Below the pieces are notes generated by a model. That model made no database searches and had not been told where the DNA came from. It saw only the letters and a list, made by a program, of their open reading frames with translations. A DNA stretch of 64,000 nucleotides from Hydractinia symbiolongicarpus (taxonomy: Eukaryota; Cnidaria; Hydrozoa; Anthoathecata; Hydractiniidae), in assembly GCF_029227915.1 (NCBI RefSeq), contig NC_079877.1, forward strand, positions 35,491,851 through 35,555,850, given 5' to 3'. The translations under genes and the position numbers were made by a program. Shown piece by piece: positions 1-14,400 of this stretch. The first letter of the stretch is position 1. Each line of letters begins with the position of its first letter.

Positions 1-1989
1 TTTTGGAAATGAGTTTACTCACAGGGTACTTTCTTTGTATACTTTTGACTATACGGGCCGAGTCCGGGATTTACGGGAAATCGCAGGTTTTCGTTTGCCG
101 GCGATTAAACCACTTTCATTACACGTCTCATCAAAAATGAAAACATTTCTGAAAACTACAAGTCTCATGCATTTTAGTGGTGAAAAAATAATTTAAAAAA
201 TCCTTCTGGAAATGAGTTTACTCACCGGGTACTTTCTTTGTATACATTCGACTATACGGGCCAAGCCCGGGATTTACGGGAAATCGCTGATTTTCGTTTG
301 CCGGCGATTGAACCACTTTCATTAAGCGTCTCATCAAAATGGAAAACATTTCTGAAAACTACAAGTCTCCTGCGTTTTAGTTGTGAAAAAATAATTTAAA
401 AATTCGTTCGGGAAATGAGTTTACTCACTGGGTACTTTCCTTGTATTCTTTTTACTATACGGGCCGAGTCCGGGATTTACGGGAAATCGCGGGTTTTCGT
501 TTGCCTGCGATTAAACTTTTTTTATTCAGCGTCTCATCAAAAATGAAAACATTTTTAAAAACTACAAGTCTCATAGGCTTTAGTGGTGAAAAGATTATTT
601 AAAAAATCGTTTTGGAAATGAGTTTACTCACAGGGTACTTTCTTTGTATACTTTTGACTATACGGGCCGAGTCCGGGATTTACGGGAAATCGCAGGTTTT
701 CGTTTGCCGGCGATTAAACCACTTTCATTACACGTCTCATCAAAAATGAAAACATTTCTGAAAACTACAAGTCTCATGCATTTTAGTGGTGAAAAAATAA
801 TTTAAAATATCGTTCGGGAATTGAGTTTACTCACCGGGTACTTTCTTTGTATACATTCGACTATACGGGCCAAGCCCGGGATTTACGGGAAATCGCGGGA
901 TTTCGTTTGCCGGCGATTAGACCTCTTTCATTAAGCGTCTCATCAAAAATGAAAACATTTTTGAAAACTACAAGTCTCATGCGTTTTAGTGGTGAAAAAA
1001 TAATTTAAAAAATCGTTCGGGAAATGAGTTTACTCACTGGGTACTCTCCTTGTAAACTTTTGACTATACGGGCCGAGTCCGGGATTTACGGGAAATCGCA
1101 GGTTTTCGTTTGCCGGCGATTAAACTTCTTTTATTCCACGTCTCATCAAAAATGAAAACATTTTTGAAAACTACAAGTCTCATGCCTTTTAGTGGAGAAA
1201 AAATAATTTAAAAAATCGTTCAGGAATTGAGTTTACACCCTGGGTACTTTGTTTGTATACTTTTGACTCTACGGGCCGAGTCCAGGATTTAAGGGAAATC
1301 GCAGGTTTTCGTTTGCCGGCGATTAAACTTCTTTTATTCAGCGTCTCATCAAAAATGAAATCATTTTTGAAAACTACAAGTCTCATGCGTTTTAGTGGTG
1401 AAAAAATAATTTAAAAATTCGTTCGGGAAAGGAGTTTACTCACCGGGTACTTTCCTTGTATACTTTTGACTATACGGGCCGAGTCCGGGATTTACGGGAA
1501 ATCGCGGGTTTTCGTTTGCCGGCGATTAAACTTCTTTTATTCAGCATCTCATCAAAAATGAAAACATTTTTAAAAACTACAAGTCTCATGCGTTGTAGTG
1601 GTGAAAAAATAATTTAAAAAATCGTTCGGAAAATGAGTTTACTCCCTGGGTACTTTCTTTGTATACTTTTGACTATACGAGCCGACTCCGGGATTTACGG
1701 GAAATCGCAGGTTTTCGTTTGCCGGCGATTAAACTTCTTTTATTCAGCGTTTCATCAAAAATGAAAACATTTTTGAAAACTACAAGTCTCATGCGTTTTA
1801 GTGGTGAAAAAATATTTTAAAAAATCGTTCGGGAAATGAGTATACACCCTGGGTACTTTCTTTGTATACTTTTGACTATACAGGCCGAGTCCGTGATTTA
1901 CGGGAAATCGCAGGTTTTCGTTTGCCGGCGAATAAACCACTTTCATTAAGCGTCTCATCAAAAATGAAAACATTTCTGAAAACTACAAG

Positions 1990-4857
1990 TCTCATGCCTT
2001 TTAGTGGAGAAAAAATAATTTAAAAAATCGTTCGGGAATTGAGTTTACACCCTGGGTACTTTGTTTGTATACTTTTGACTATACGGGCCGAGTCCAGGAT
2101 TTAAGGGAAATCGCAGGTTTTCGTTTTGCCGTATATTAAACTTCTTTTATTCAGCGTCTCATCAAAAAAGAAAACATTTTTAAAAACTACAACTCTCATA
2201 GGCTTTAGTGGTGAAATAATAATTTAAAAAATCGTTTGGGATATGAGTTTACTCCCTGGGTACTTTCTTTGTATACTTTTGACTATACGGGCCGAGACCG
2301 GGATTTACGGGAAATCGCAGGTTTTCGTTTGCCGGCGATTAAACTTCTTTTATTCAGCGTCTCATCAAAAATGAAAAAATTTTTGAAAACTACAAGTCCC
2401 ATGCGTTGTAGTGGTGAAAAAATAATTTAAAAAATCGTTCGGAAAATGAGTTTACTCCCTGGGTACTTTCTTTGTATACTTTTGACTATATGGGCCAAGC
2501 CCGGGATTTACTGGAAATCGCGGGTTTTCGTTTGCCGGCGATTAAACTTCTTTTATTCAGCGTTTCATCAAAAATGAAAACATTTTCAAAAACTACAAGT
2601 CTTATGCGTTTTAGTGGTGAAAAAATAATTTAAAAAATCGTTCTGGAAATGAGTTTACTCACAGGGTACTTCCTTTGTATACTTTCGACTATACGGGCCA
2701 AGCCCCGGATTTACGGGAAATCGCGGGATTTCGTTTGCCGGCGATTAAACCTCTTTCATTAAGCGTCTCATCAAAAATGAAAACGTTTTTGAAAACTACA
2801 AGTCTCATGCGTTGTAGTGGTGAAAAAATAATATAAAAAAACGTTCGGAAAATGAGTTTACTCCCTGGGTACTTTCTTTGTATACTTTTGACTATACGGG
2901 CCGAGTCGGGGGTTTACGGGAAATGGCGGGTTTTCGTTTGCCAGCGATTAAACTTCTTTTATTCAGCGTCTCATCAAAAATGAAAACATTTTTAAAAACT
3001 ACAAGTCTCATGCGTTGTAGTGGTGAAAAAATATTTTAAAAAATCGTTCGGGAAATGAGTATACACCCTGGGTACTTTCTTTGTATACTTTTGACTATAC
3101 AGGCCGAGTCCGGGATTTACGGGAAATCGCAGGTTTTCGTTTGCCGGCGAATAAACCACTTTCATTAAGCGTCTCATCAAAAATGAAAACATTTCTGAAA
3201 ACTACAAGTCTCATGCCTTTTAGTGGAGAAAAAATAATTTAAAAAATCGTTCGGGAATTGAGTTTACACCCTGGGTACTTTGTTTGTATACTTTTGACTA
3301 TACGGCCGAGTCCAGGATTTAAGGGAAATCGCAGGTTTTCTTTTGCCGGCGATTAAACTTCTTTTATTCAGCGTCTCATCAAAAATGAAATCATTTTTGA
3401 AAACTACATGTCTCATGCGTTTTAGTGGTGAAAAAATAATTTAAAAATTCGTTCGGGAAAGGATTTACTCACCGGGTACTTTCCTTGTATACTTTTGACT
3501 ATACGGGCCGAGTCCGGGATTTACGGGAAATCGCGGGTTTTCGTTTTGCCGGCTATTAAACTTCTTTTATTCAGCGTCTCATCAAAATTGAAAACATTTT
3601 TAAAAACTACAAGTCTCATAGGCTTTAGTGGTGAAATAATAATTTAAAAAATCGTTTGGGATATGAGTTTACTCCCTGGGTACTTTCTTTGTATACTTTT
3701 GACTATACGGGCCGAGACTGGGATTTACGGGAAATTGCAGGTTTTCGTTTGCCGGCGATTAAACTTCTTTTATTCAGCGTCTCATCAAAAATGAAAAAAT
3801 TTTTGAAAACTACAAGTCCCATGCCTTTTAGTGGAGAAAAAATAATTTAAAAAATCGTTCGGGAATTGAGTTTACACCCTGGGTACTTTGTTTGTATACT
3901 TTTGACTATACGGGCCGAGTCCAGGATTTAAGGGAAATCGCAGGTTTTCGTTTTGCCGGCTATTAAACTTCTTTTATTCAGCGTCTCATCAAAAAAGAAA
4001 ACATTTTTAAAAACTAAAAGTCTCATAGGCTTTAGTGGTGAAATAATAATTTAAAAAATCGTTTGGGATATGAGTTTACTCCCTGCGTACTTTCTTTGTA
4101 TACTTTTGACTATACGGGCCGAGACCGGGATTTACGGGAAATCGCAGGTTTTCGTTTGCCGGCGATTAAACTTCTTTTATTCAGCGTCTCATCAAAAATG
4201 AAAAAATTTTTGAAAACTACAAGTCCCATGCGTTGTAGTGGTGAAAAAATAATTTAAAAAATCGTTCGGAAAATGAGTTTACTCCCTAGGTACTTTCTTT
4301 GTATACTTTTGACTATATGGGCCAAGCCCGGGATTTACTGGAAATCGCGGGTTTTCGTTTGCCGGCGATTAAACTTCTTTTATTCAGCGTTTCATCAAAA
4401 ATGAAAACATTTTTAAAAACTACAAGTCTTATGCGTTTTAGTGGTGAAAAAATAATTTAAAAAATCGTTCTGGAAATGAGTTTACTCACAGGGTACTTCC
4501 TTTGTATACTTTCGACTATACGGGCCAAGCCCCGGATTTACGGGAAATCGCGGGATTTCGTTTGCCGGCGATTAAACCTCTTTCATTAAGCGTCTCATCA
4601 AAAATGAAAACGTTTTTGAAAACTACAAGTCTCATGCGTTGTAGTGGTGAAAAAATAATTTAAAAAATCGTTCGGAAAATGAGTTTACTCCCTGGGTACT
4701 TTCTTTGTATACTTTTGACTATACGGGCCGAGTCGGGGGTTTACGGGAAATGGCGGGTTTTCGTTTGCCGGCGATTAAACTTCTTTTATTCAGCGTCTCA
4801 TCAAAAATGAAAACATTTTTAAAAACTACAAGTCTCATGCGTTGTAGTGGTGAAAAA
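1990..4857 (+). repeat. 9-monomer-spaced duplication, ~1.04 kb arms
   Basis: 1990-3030 matches 3817-4857 at an offset of 1827 bp (9 units). Both arms share rare variants: TCAAAAAAGAAAAC, GAGTCGGGGGTTTACGG and TATATGGGCCAAGCCCGG followed by ATTTACTGG. About five monomers match in order, while the material between the arms was rearranged separately. Mismatches are visible, so this is older than the large duplications to the right. Confidence 0.75.
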
Positions 4858-5020
4858 ATAATTTAAAAAATCGTTCGGAAAATGAGTTTACTCCCTGGGT
4901 ACTTTCTTTGTATACTTTTGACTATACGGGCCAACTCCGGGATTTACGGGAAATCGCAGGTTTTCGTTTGCCGGCGATTAAACTTCTTTTATTCAGCGTT
5001 TCATCAAAAATGAAAACATT

Positions 5021-5870
5021 TTTGAAAACTACAAGTCTCATGCGTTTTAGTGGTGAAAAAATATTTTAAAAAATCGTTCGGGAATTGAGTTTACACCCTG
5101 GGTACTTTGTTTGTATACTTTTGACTATACAGGCCGAGTCCGGGATTTACGGGAAATCGCAGGTTTTCGTTTGCCGGCGAATAAACCACTTTCATTAAGC
5201 GTCTCATCAAAAATGAAAACATTTCTTAAAACTACAAGTCTCATGCCTTTTAGTGGAGAAAAAATAATTTAAAAAATCGTTCGGGAATTGAGTTTACACC
5301 CTGGGTACTTTGTTTGTATACTTTTGACTATACGGCCGAGTCCAGGATTTAAGGGAAATCGCAGGTTTTCGTTTGCCGGCGATTAAACTTCTTTTATTCA
5401 GCGTCTCATCAAAAATGAAATCATTTTTGAAAACTACAAGTCTCATGCGTTTTAGTGGTGAAAAAATATTTTAAAAAATCGTTCGGGAATTGAGTTTACA
5501 CCCTGGGTACTTTGTTTGTATACTTTTGACTATACAGGCCGAGTCCGGGATTTACGGGAAATCGCAGGTTTTCGTTTGCCGGCGAATAAACCACTTTCAT
5601 TAAGCGTCTCATCAAAAATGAAAACATTTCTTAAAACTACAAGTCTCATGCCTTTTAGTGGAGAAAAAATAATTTAAAAAATCGTTCGGGAATTGAGTTT
5701 ACACCCTGGGTACTTTGTTTGTATACTTTTGACTATACGGCCGAGTCCAGGATTTAAGGGAAATCGCAGGTTTTCGTTTGCCGGCGATTAAACTTCTTTT
5801 ATTCAGCGTCTCATCAAAAATGAAATCATTTTTGAAAACTACAAGTCTCATGCGTTTTAGTGGTGAAAAA
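5021..5870 (+). repeat. 2-monomer tandem duplication (405 bp)
   Basis: The dimer containing the ATATTTTAAAAAATCG unit and the class G unit is present twice at a 405-bp offset (ATATTTTAAA at 5061 and 5466). The odd base comes from TATACGGCCG, which lacks one G relative to TATACGGGCCG. Both copies carry the same one-base deletion, so the deletion preceded the duplication. Confidence 0.85.
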
Positions 5871-7770
5871 ATAATTTAAAAATTCGTTTGGAAAAGGAGT
5901 TTACTCACCAGGTACTTTCCTTGTATACTTTTGACTATACGGGCCGAGTCCGGGATTTACGGGAAATCGCGGGTTTTCGTTTTGCCGGCTATTAAACTTC
6001 TTTTATTCATCGTCTCATCAAAAATAAAAACATTTTTAAAAACTACAAGTCTCATAGGCTTTAGTGGTGAAATAATAATTTAAAAAATCGTTTGGGATAT
6101 GAGTTTACTCCCTGGGTACTTTCTTTGTATACTTTTGACTATACGGGCCGAGACCGGGATTTACGGGAAATCGCAGGTTTTCGTTTGCCGGCGATTAAAC
6201 TTCTTTTATTCAGCGTCTCATCAAAAATGAAAAAATTTTTGAAAACTACAAGTCCCATGCGTTGTAGTGGTGAAAAAATAATTTAAAAAATCGTTCGGAA
6301 AATGAGTTTACTCCCTGGGTACTTTCTTTGTATACTTTTGACTATATGGGCCAAGCCCGGGATTTACTGGAAATCGCGGGTTTTCGTTTGCCGGCGATTA
6401 AACTTCTTTTATTCAGCGTTTCATCAAAAATGAAAACATTTTTAAAAACTACAAGTCTTATGCGTTTTAGTGGTGAAAAAATAATTTAAAAAATCGTTCT
6501 GGAAATGAGTTTACTCACAGGGTACTTTCTTTGTATACTTTCGACTATACGGGCCAAGCCCCGGATTTACGGGAAATCGCGGGATTTCGTTTGCCGGCGA
6601 TTAAACCTCTTTCATTAAGCGTCTCATCAAAAATGAAAACGTTTTTGAAAACTATAAGTCTCATGCGTTGTAGTGGTGAAAAAATAATTTAAAAAATCGT
6701 TCGGAAAATGAGTTTACTCCCTGGGTACTTTCTTTGTATACTTTTGACTATACGGCCGAGTCCAGGATTTAAGGGAAATCGCAGGTTTTCGTTTGCCGGC
6801 GATTAAACTTCTTTTATTCAGCGTCTCATCAAAAATGAAATCATTTTTGAAAACTACAAGTCTCATGCGTTTTAGTGGTGAAAAAATAATTTAAAAATTC
6901 GTTTGGAAAAGGAGTTTACTCACCAGGTACTTTCCTTGTATACTTTTGACTATACGGGCCGAGTCCGGGATTTACGGGAAATCGCGGGTTTTCGTTTTGC
7001 CGGCTATTAAACTTCTTTTATTCATCGTCTCATCAAAATGAAAAAAGATTTTTAAAAACTACAAGTCTCATAGGCTTTAGTGGTGAAATAATAATTTAAA
7101 AAATCGTTTGGGATATGAGTTTACTCCCTGGGTACTTTCTTTGTATACTTTTGACTATACGGGCCGAGACCGGGATTTACGGGAAATCGCAGGTTTTCGT
7201 TTGCCGGCGATTAAACTTCTTTTATTCAGCGTCTCATCAAAAATGAAAAAATTTTTGAAAACTACAAGTCCCATGCGTTGTAGTGGTGAAAAAATAATTT
7301 AAAAAATCGTTCGGAAAATGAGTTTACTCCCTGGGTACTTTCTTTGTATACTTTTGACTATATGGGCCAAGCCCGGGATTTACTGGAAATCGCGGGTTTT
7401 CGTTTGCCGGCGATTAAACTTCTTTTATTCAGCGTTTCATCAAAAATGAAAACATTTTTAAAAACTACAAGTCTTATGCGTTTTAGTGGTGAAAAAATAA
7501 TTTAAAAAATCGTTCTGGAAATGAGTTTACTCACAGGGTACTTTCTTTGTATACTTTCGACTATACGGGCCAAGCCCCGGATTTACGGGAAATCGCGGGA
7601 TTTCGTTTGCCGGCGATTAAACCTCTTTCATTAAGCGTCTCATCAAAAATGAAAACGTTTTTGAAAACTACAAGTCTCATGCGTTGTAGTGGTGAAAAAA
7701 TAATTTAAAAAATCGTTCGGAAAATGAGTTTACTCCCTGGGTACTTTCTTTGTATACTTTTGACTATATG
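5722..7770 (+). repeat. 5-monomer tandem duplication (1016 bp)
   Basis: 5722-6754 matches 6738-7770. Shared rare variants include TTCGTTTGGAAAAGGAG and TTTTATTCATCGTCTC. One clear difference is near 7040, where the right copy reads ATCAAAATGAAAAAAG against ATCAAAAATAAAAAC in the left copy. Confidence 0.85.
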
Positions 7771-8172
7771 GGCCAAGCCCGGGATTTACTGGAAATCGCG
7801 GGTTTTCGTTTGCCGGCGATTAAACTTCTTTTATTCAGCGTTTCATCAAAAATGAAAACATTTTTAAAAACTACAAGTCTTATGCGTTTTAGTGGTGAAA
7901 AAATAATTTAAAAAATCGTTCTGGAAATGAGTTTACTCACAGGGTACTTTCTTTGTATACTTTCGACTATACGGGCCAAGCCCCGGATTTACGGGAAATC
8001 GCGGGATTTCGTTTGCCGGCGATTAAACCTCTTTCATTAAGCGTCTCATCAAAAATGAAAACGTTTTTGAAAACTACAAGTCTCATGCGTTGTAGTGGTG
8101 AAAAAATAATTTAAAAAATCGTTCGGAAAATGAGTTTACTCCCTGGGTACTTTCTTTGTATACTTTTGACTA
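7272..8172 (+). repeat. 2-monomer tandem duplication (406 bp)
   Basis: 7272-7766 matches 7678-8172 at 406 bp. The dimer is the TATATGGGCC unit (with ATTTACTGG) followed by the GCCCCGGATTT unit. I saw no difference between copies. It overlaps the right edge of the 5-monomer duplication, so it probably arose after it. Confidence 0.8.
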
Positions 8173-8424
8173 TACGGGCCGAGTCCGGGGTTTGCAGGAA
8201 ATGGCGGGTTTTCGTTTGCCGGCGATTAAACTTCTTTTATTCAGCGTCTCATCAAAAATGAAAACATTTTTAAAAACTACAAGTCTCATGCGTTGTAGTG
8301 GTGAAAAAATATTTTAAAAAATCGTTCGGAAAATGAGTTTACTCCCTGGGTACTTTTTTTGTATACTTTTGACTATACGGGCCGACTCCGGGATTTACGG
8401 GAAATCGGAGGTTTTCGTTTGCCG

Positions 8425-11400
8425 GCGATTAAACTTCTTTTATTCAGCGTTTCATCAAAAATAAAAACATTTTTAAAAACTACAAGTCTCATGCGTTTTA
8501 GTGGTGAAAAAATATTTTAAAAAATCGTTCGGGAAATGAGTATACACCCTGGGTACTTTCTTTGTATACTTTTGACTATACAGGCCGAGTCCGGGATTTA
8601 CGGGAAATCGCAGGTTTTCGTTTGCCGGCGAATAAACCACTTTCATTAAGCGTCTCATCAAAAATGAAAACATTTCTGAAAACTACAAGTCTCATGCGTT
8701 TTAGTGGTGAAAAAATAATTTAAAAATTCGTTCGGGAAATGAGTTTACTCACTGGGTACTCTCCTTGTATACTTTTGACTATACGGGCCGAGTCCGGGAT
8801 TTACGGGAAATCGCAGGTTTTCGTTTGCCGGCGATTAAACTTCTTTTATTCCGCGTCTCATCAAAAATGAAAACATTTTTGAAAACTACAAGTCTCATGC
8901 CTTTTAGTGGAGAAAAAATAATTTAAAAAATCGTTCGGGAATTGAGTTTACACCCTGGGTACTTTGTTTGTATACTTTTGACTATACGGGCCGAGTCCAG
9001 GATTTAAGGGAAATCGCAGGTTTTCGTTTGCCGGCGATTAAACTTCTTTTATTCAGCGTCTCATCAAAAATGAAATCATTTTTGAAAACTACAAGTCTCA
9101 TGCGTTTGAGTGGTGAAAAAATAATTTAAAAATTCGTTCGGGAAAGGAGTTTACTCACCGGGTACTTTCCTTGTATACTTTTGACTATACGGGCCGAGTC
9201 CGGGATTTACGGGAAATCGCGGGTTTTCGTTTTGCCGGCTATTAAACTTCTTTTATTCAGCGTCTCATCAAAAATGAAAACATTTTTAAAAACTACAAGT
9301 CTCATAGGCTTTAGTGGTGAAATAATAATTTAAAAAATCGTTTGGGATATGAGTTTACTCCCTGGGTACTTTCTTTGTATACTTTTGACTATACGGGCCG
9401 AAACCGGGATTTACGGGAAATCGCAGGTTTTCGTTTGCCGGCGATTAAACTTCTTTTATTCAGCGTCTCATCAAAAATGAAAAATTTTTTGAAAACTACA
9501 AGTCCCATGCGTTGTAGTGGTGAAAAATTAATTTAAAAAATCGTTCGGAAAATGAGTTTACTCCCTGGGTACTTTCTTTGTATACTTTTGACTATATGGG
9601 CCAAGCCCGGGATTTACGGGAAATCGCGGGTTTTCGTTTGCCGGCGATTAAACTTCTTTTATTCAGCGTTTCATCAAAAATGAAAACATTTTTGAAAACT
9701 ATAAGTCTTATGCGTTTTAGTGGTGAAAAAAAAATTTAAAAAATCGTTCTGGAAATGAGTTTACTCACAGGGTACTTTCTTTTTATACTTTTGACTATAC
9801 GGGCCGAGACTGGGATTTACGGGAAATCGCAGGTTTTCGTTTGCCGGCGATTAAACTTCTTTTATTCAGCGTCTCATCAAAAATGAAAAAAATTTTAAAA
9901 ACTACAAGTCTTATGCGTTTTAGTGGTGAACAAATAATTTAAAAAATCGTTCTGGAAATGAGTTTACTCACAGGGTACTTTCTTTGTATACATTCGACTA
10001 TACGGGCCAAGCCCGGGATTTACGGGAAATCGCGGGTTTTCGTTTGCCGGCGATTAAACCTCTTTAATTAAGCGTCTCATCAAAAATGAAAACATTTTTT
10101 AAAACTACAAGTCTCATGCGTTTTAGTGGTGAAAAAAAAATTTAAAAAATCGTTCGGGAAATGAGTTTACTCCCTGGGTACTTTCTTTGTATACATTCGA
10201 CTATACGGGCCAAGCCCGGGATTTACGGGAAATCGCGGGATTTCGTTTGCCGGCGATTAAACCTCTTTCATTAAGCGTCTCATCAAAAATGAAAACATTT
10301 TTGAAAACTACAAGTCTCATGCGTTTTAGTGGTGAAAAAATAATTTAAAAAATCGTTCGGGAAATGAGTTTACTCCCTGGGTACTTTCTTTGTATACATT
10401 CGACTGTACGGGCCAAGCCTGGGGTTTACGGGAAATCGCGGGTTTTCGTTTGCCGCCGATTAAACGTCTTTCATTAGGCGTCTCATCAAAAATGAAAATA
10501 TTTTGGAAAACTACAAGTCTCATGCCTTTTAGTGGAGAAAAAATAATTTAAAAAATCGTTCGAGAATTGAGTTTACACCCTGGGTACTTTGTTTGTATAC
10601 TTTTGACTATACGGGCCGAGTCCAGGATTTAAGGGAAATCGCAGGTTTTCGTTTGCCGGCGATTAAACGTCTTTTATTCAGCGTCTCATCAAAAATGAAA
10701 TCATTTTTGAAAACTACAAGTCTCATGCGTTTGAGTGGTGAAAAAATAATTTAAAAATTCGTTCGGGAAAGGAGTTTACTCACCGGGTACTTTCCTTGTA
10801 TACTTTTGACTATACGGGCCGAGTCCGGGATTTACGGGAAATCGCGGGTTTTCGTTTTGCCGGCTATTAAACTTCTTTTATTCAGCGTCTCATCAAAAAT
10901 GAAAACATTTTTAAAAACTACAAGTCTCATAGGCTTTAGTGGTGAAATAATAATTTAAAAAATCGTTTGGGATATGAGTTTACTCCCTGGGTACTTTCTT
11001 TGTATACTTTTGACTATACGGGCCGAAACCGGGATTTACGGGAAATCGCAGGTTTTCGTTTGCCGGCGATTAAACTTCTTTTATTCAGCGTCTCATCAAA
11101 AATGAAAATTTTTTTGAAAACTACAAGTCCCATGCGTTGTAGTGGTGAAAAATTAATTTAAAAAATCGTTCGGAAAATCAGTTTACTCCCTGGGTACTTT
11201 CTTTGTATACTTTTGACTATATGGGCCAAGCCCGGGATTTACGGGAAATCGCGGGTTTTCGTTTGCCGGCGATTAAACTTCTTTTATTCAGCGTTTCATC
11301 AAAAATGAAAACATTTTTAAAAACTACAAGTCTTATGCGTTTTAGTGGTGAAAAAAAATTTAAAAAATCGTTCTGGAAATGAGTTTACTCACAGGGTACT

Positions 11401-14400
11401 TTCTTTTTATACTTTTGACTATACGGGCCGAGACTGGGATTTACGGGAAATCGCAGGTTTTCGTTTGCCGGCGATTAAACTTCTTTTATTCATCGTCTCA
11501 TCAAAAATGAAAAAATTTTTAAAAACTACAAGTCTTATGCGTTTTAGTGGTGAAAAAATAATTTAAAAAATCGTTCTGGAAATGAGTTTACTCACAGGGT
11601 ACTTTCTTTGTATACATTCGACTATACGGGCCAAGCCCGGGATTTACGGGAAATCGCGGGTTTTCGTTTGCCGGCGATTAAACCTCTTTAATTAAGCGTC
11701 TCATCAAAAATGAAAACATTTTTTAAAACTACAAGTCTCATGCGTTTTAGTGGTGAAAAAAAAATTTAAAAAATCGTTCGGGAAATGAGTTTACTCCCTG
11801 GGTACTTTCTTTGTATACATTCGACTATACGGGCCAAGCCCGGGATTTACGGGAAATCGCGGGATTTCGTTTGCCGGCGATTAAACCTCTTTCATTAAGC
11901 GTCTCATCAAAAATGAAAACATTTTTGAAAACTACAAGTCTCATGCGTTTTAGTGGTGAAAAAATAATTTTAAAAATCGTTCGGGAAATAAGTTTACTCC
12001 CTGGATACTTTCTTTGTATACTTTGGACTATACGGGCCGAGTCCGGGATTTACGGGAAATCGCGGATTTTCGTGTGAGGGCGATTAAACTTCTTTTATTC
12101 AGCGTTTCATCAAAAATGAAAACATTTTTGAAAACTACAAGTCTCATGCGTTTTAGTGGTGAAAAAATATTTTAAAAAATCGTTCGGGAAATGAGTATAC
12201 ACCCTGGGTACTTTCTTTGTATACTTTTGACTATACAGGCCGAGTCCGGGATTTACGGGAAATCGCAGGTTTTCGTTTGCCGGCGAATAAACCACTTTCA
12301 TTAAGCGTCTCATCAAAAATGAAAACATTTCTGAAAACTACAAGTCTCATGCGTTTTAGTGGTGAAAAAATAATTTAAAAATTCGTTCGGGAAATGAGTT
12401 TACTCACTGGGTACTCTCCTTGCATACTTTTGACTATACGGGCCGAGTCCGGGATTTACGGGAAATCGCAGGTTTTCGTTTGCCGGCGATTAAACTTCTT
12501 TTATTCCGCGTCTCATCAAAAATGAAAACATTTTTGAAAACTACAAGTCTCATGCCTTTTAGTGGAGAAAAAATAATTTAAAAAATCGTTCGGGAATTGA
12601 GTTTACACCCTGGGTACTTTGTTTGTATACTTTTGACTATACGGGCCGAGTCCAGGATTTAAGGGAAATCGCAGGTTTTCGTTTGCCGGCGATTAAACTT
12701 CTTTTATTCAGCGTCTCATCAAAAATGAAATCATTTTTGAAAACTACAAGTCTCATGCGTTTGAGTGGTGAAAAAATAATTTAAAAATTCGTTCGGGAAA
12801 GGAGTTTACTCACCGGGTACTTTCCTTGTATACTTTTGACTATACGGGCCGAGTCCGGGATTTACGGGAAATCGCGGGTTTTCGTTTTGCCGGCTATTAA
12901 ACTTCTTTTATTCAGCGTCTCATCAAAAATGAAAACATTTTTAAAAACTACAAGTCTCATAGGCTTTAGTGGTGAAATAATAATTTAAAAAATCCTTTGG
13001 GATATGAATTTACTCCCTGGGTACTTTCTTTGTATACTTTTGACTATACGGGCCGAAACCGGGATTTACGGGAAATCGCAGGTTTTCGTTTGCCGGCGAT
13101 TAAACTTCTTTTATTCAGCGTCTCATCAAAAATGAAAAATTTTTTGAAAACTACAAGTCCCATGCGTTGTAGTGGTGAAAAATTAATTTAAAAAATCGTT
13201 CGGAAAATGAGTTTACTCCCTGGGTACTTTCTTTGTATACTTTTGACTATATGGGCCAAGCCCGGGATTTACGGGAAATCGCGGGTTTTCGTTTGCCGGC
13301 GATTAAACTTCTTTTATTCAGCGTTTCATCAAAAATGAAAACATTTTTGAAAACTATAAGTCTTATGCGTTTTAGTGGTGAAAAAAAATTTTAAAAAATC
13401 GTTCTGGAAATGAGTTTACTCACAGGGTACTTTCTTTTTATACTTTTGACTATACGGGCCGAGACTGGGATTTACGGGAAATCGCAGGTTTTCGTTTGCC
13501 GGCGATTAAACTTCTTTTATTCAGCGTCTCATCAAAAATGAAAAAATTTTTAAAAACTACAAGTCTCATGCGTTTTAGTGGTGAAAAAATAATTTAAAAA
13601 ATCGTTCGGGAAATGAGTTTACTCCCTGGGTACTTTCTTTGTATACATTCGACTGTACGGGCCAAGCCTGGGGTTTACGGGAAATCGCGGGTTTTCGTTT
13701 GCCGCCGATTAAACGTCTTTCATTAGGCGTCTCATCAAAAATGAAAATATTTTGGAAAACTACAAGTCTCATGCCTTTTAGTGGAGAAAAAATAATTTAA
13801 AAAATCGTTCGGGAATTGAGTTTACACCCTGGGTACTTTGTTTGTATACTTTTGACTATACGGGCGGAGTCCAGGATTTAAGGGAAATCGCAGGTTTTCG
13901 TTTGCCGGCGATTAAACGTCTTTTATTCAGCGTCTCATCAAAAATGAAATCATTTTTGAAAACTACAAGTCTCATGCGTTTGAGTGGTGAAAAAATAATT
14001 TAAAAATTCGTTCGGGAAAGGAGTTTACTCACCGGGTACTTTCCTTGTATACTTTTGACTATACGGGCCGAGTCCGGGATTTACGGGAAATCGCGGGTTT
14101 TCGTTTTGCCGGCTATTAAACTTCTTTTATTCAGCGTCTCATCAAAAATGAAAACATTTTTAAAAACTACAAGTCTCATAGGCTTTAGTGGTGAAATAAT
14201 AATTTAAAAAATCGTTTGGGATATGAGTTTACTCCCTGGGTACTTTCTTTGTATACTTTTGACTATACGGGCCGAAACCGGGATTTACGGGAAATCGCAG
14301 GTTTTCGTTTGCCGGCGATTAAACTTCTTTTATTCAGCGTCTCATCAAAAATGAAAAATTTTTTGAAAACTACAAGTCCCATGCGTTGTAGTGGTGAAAA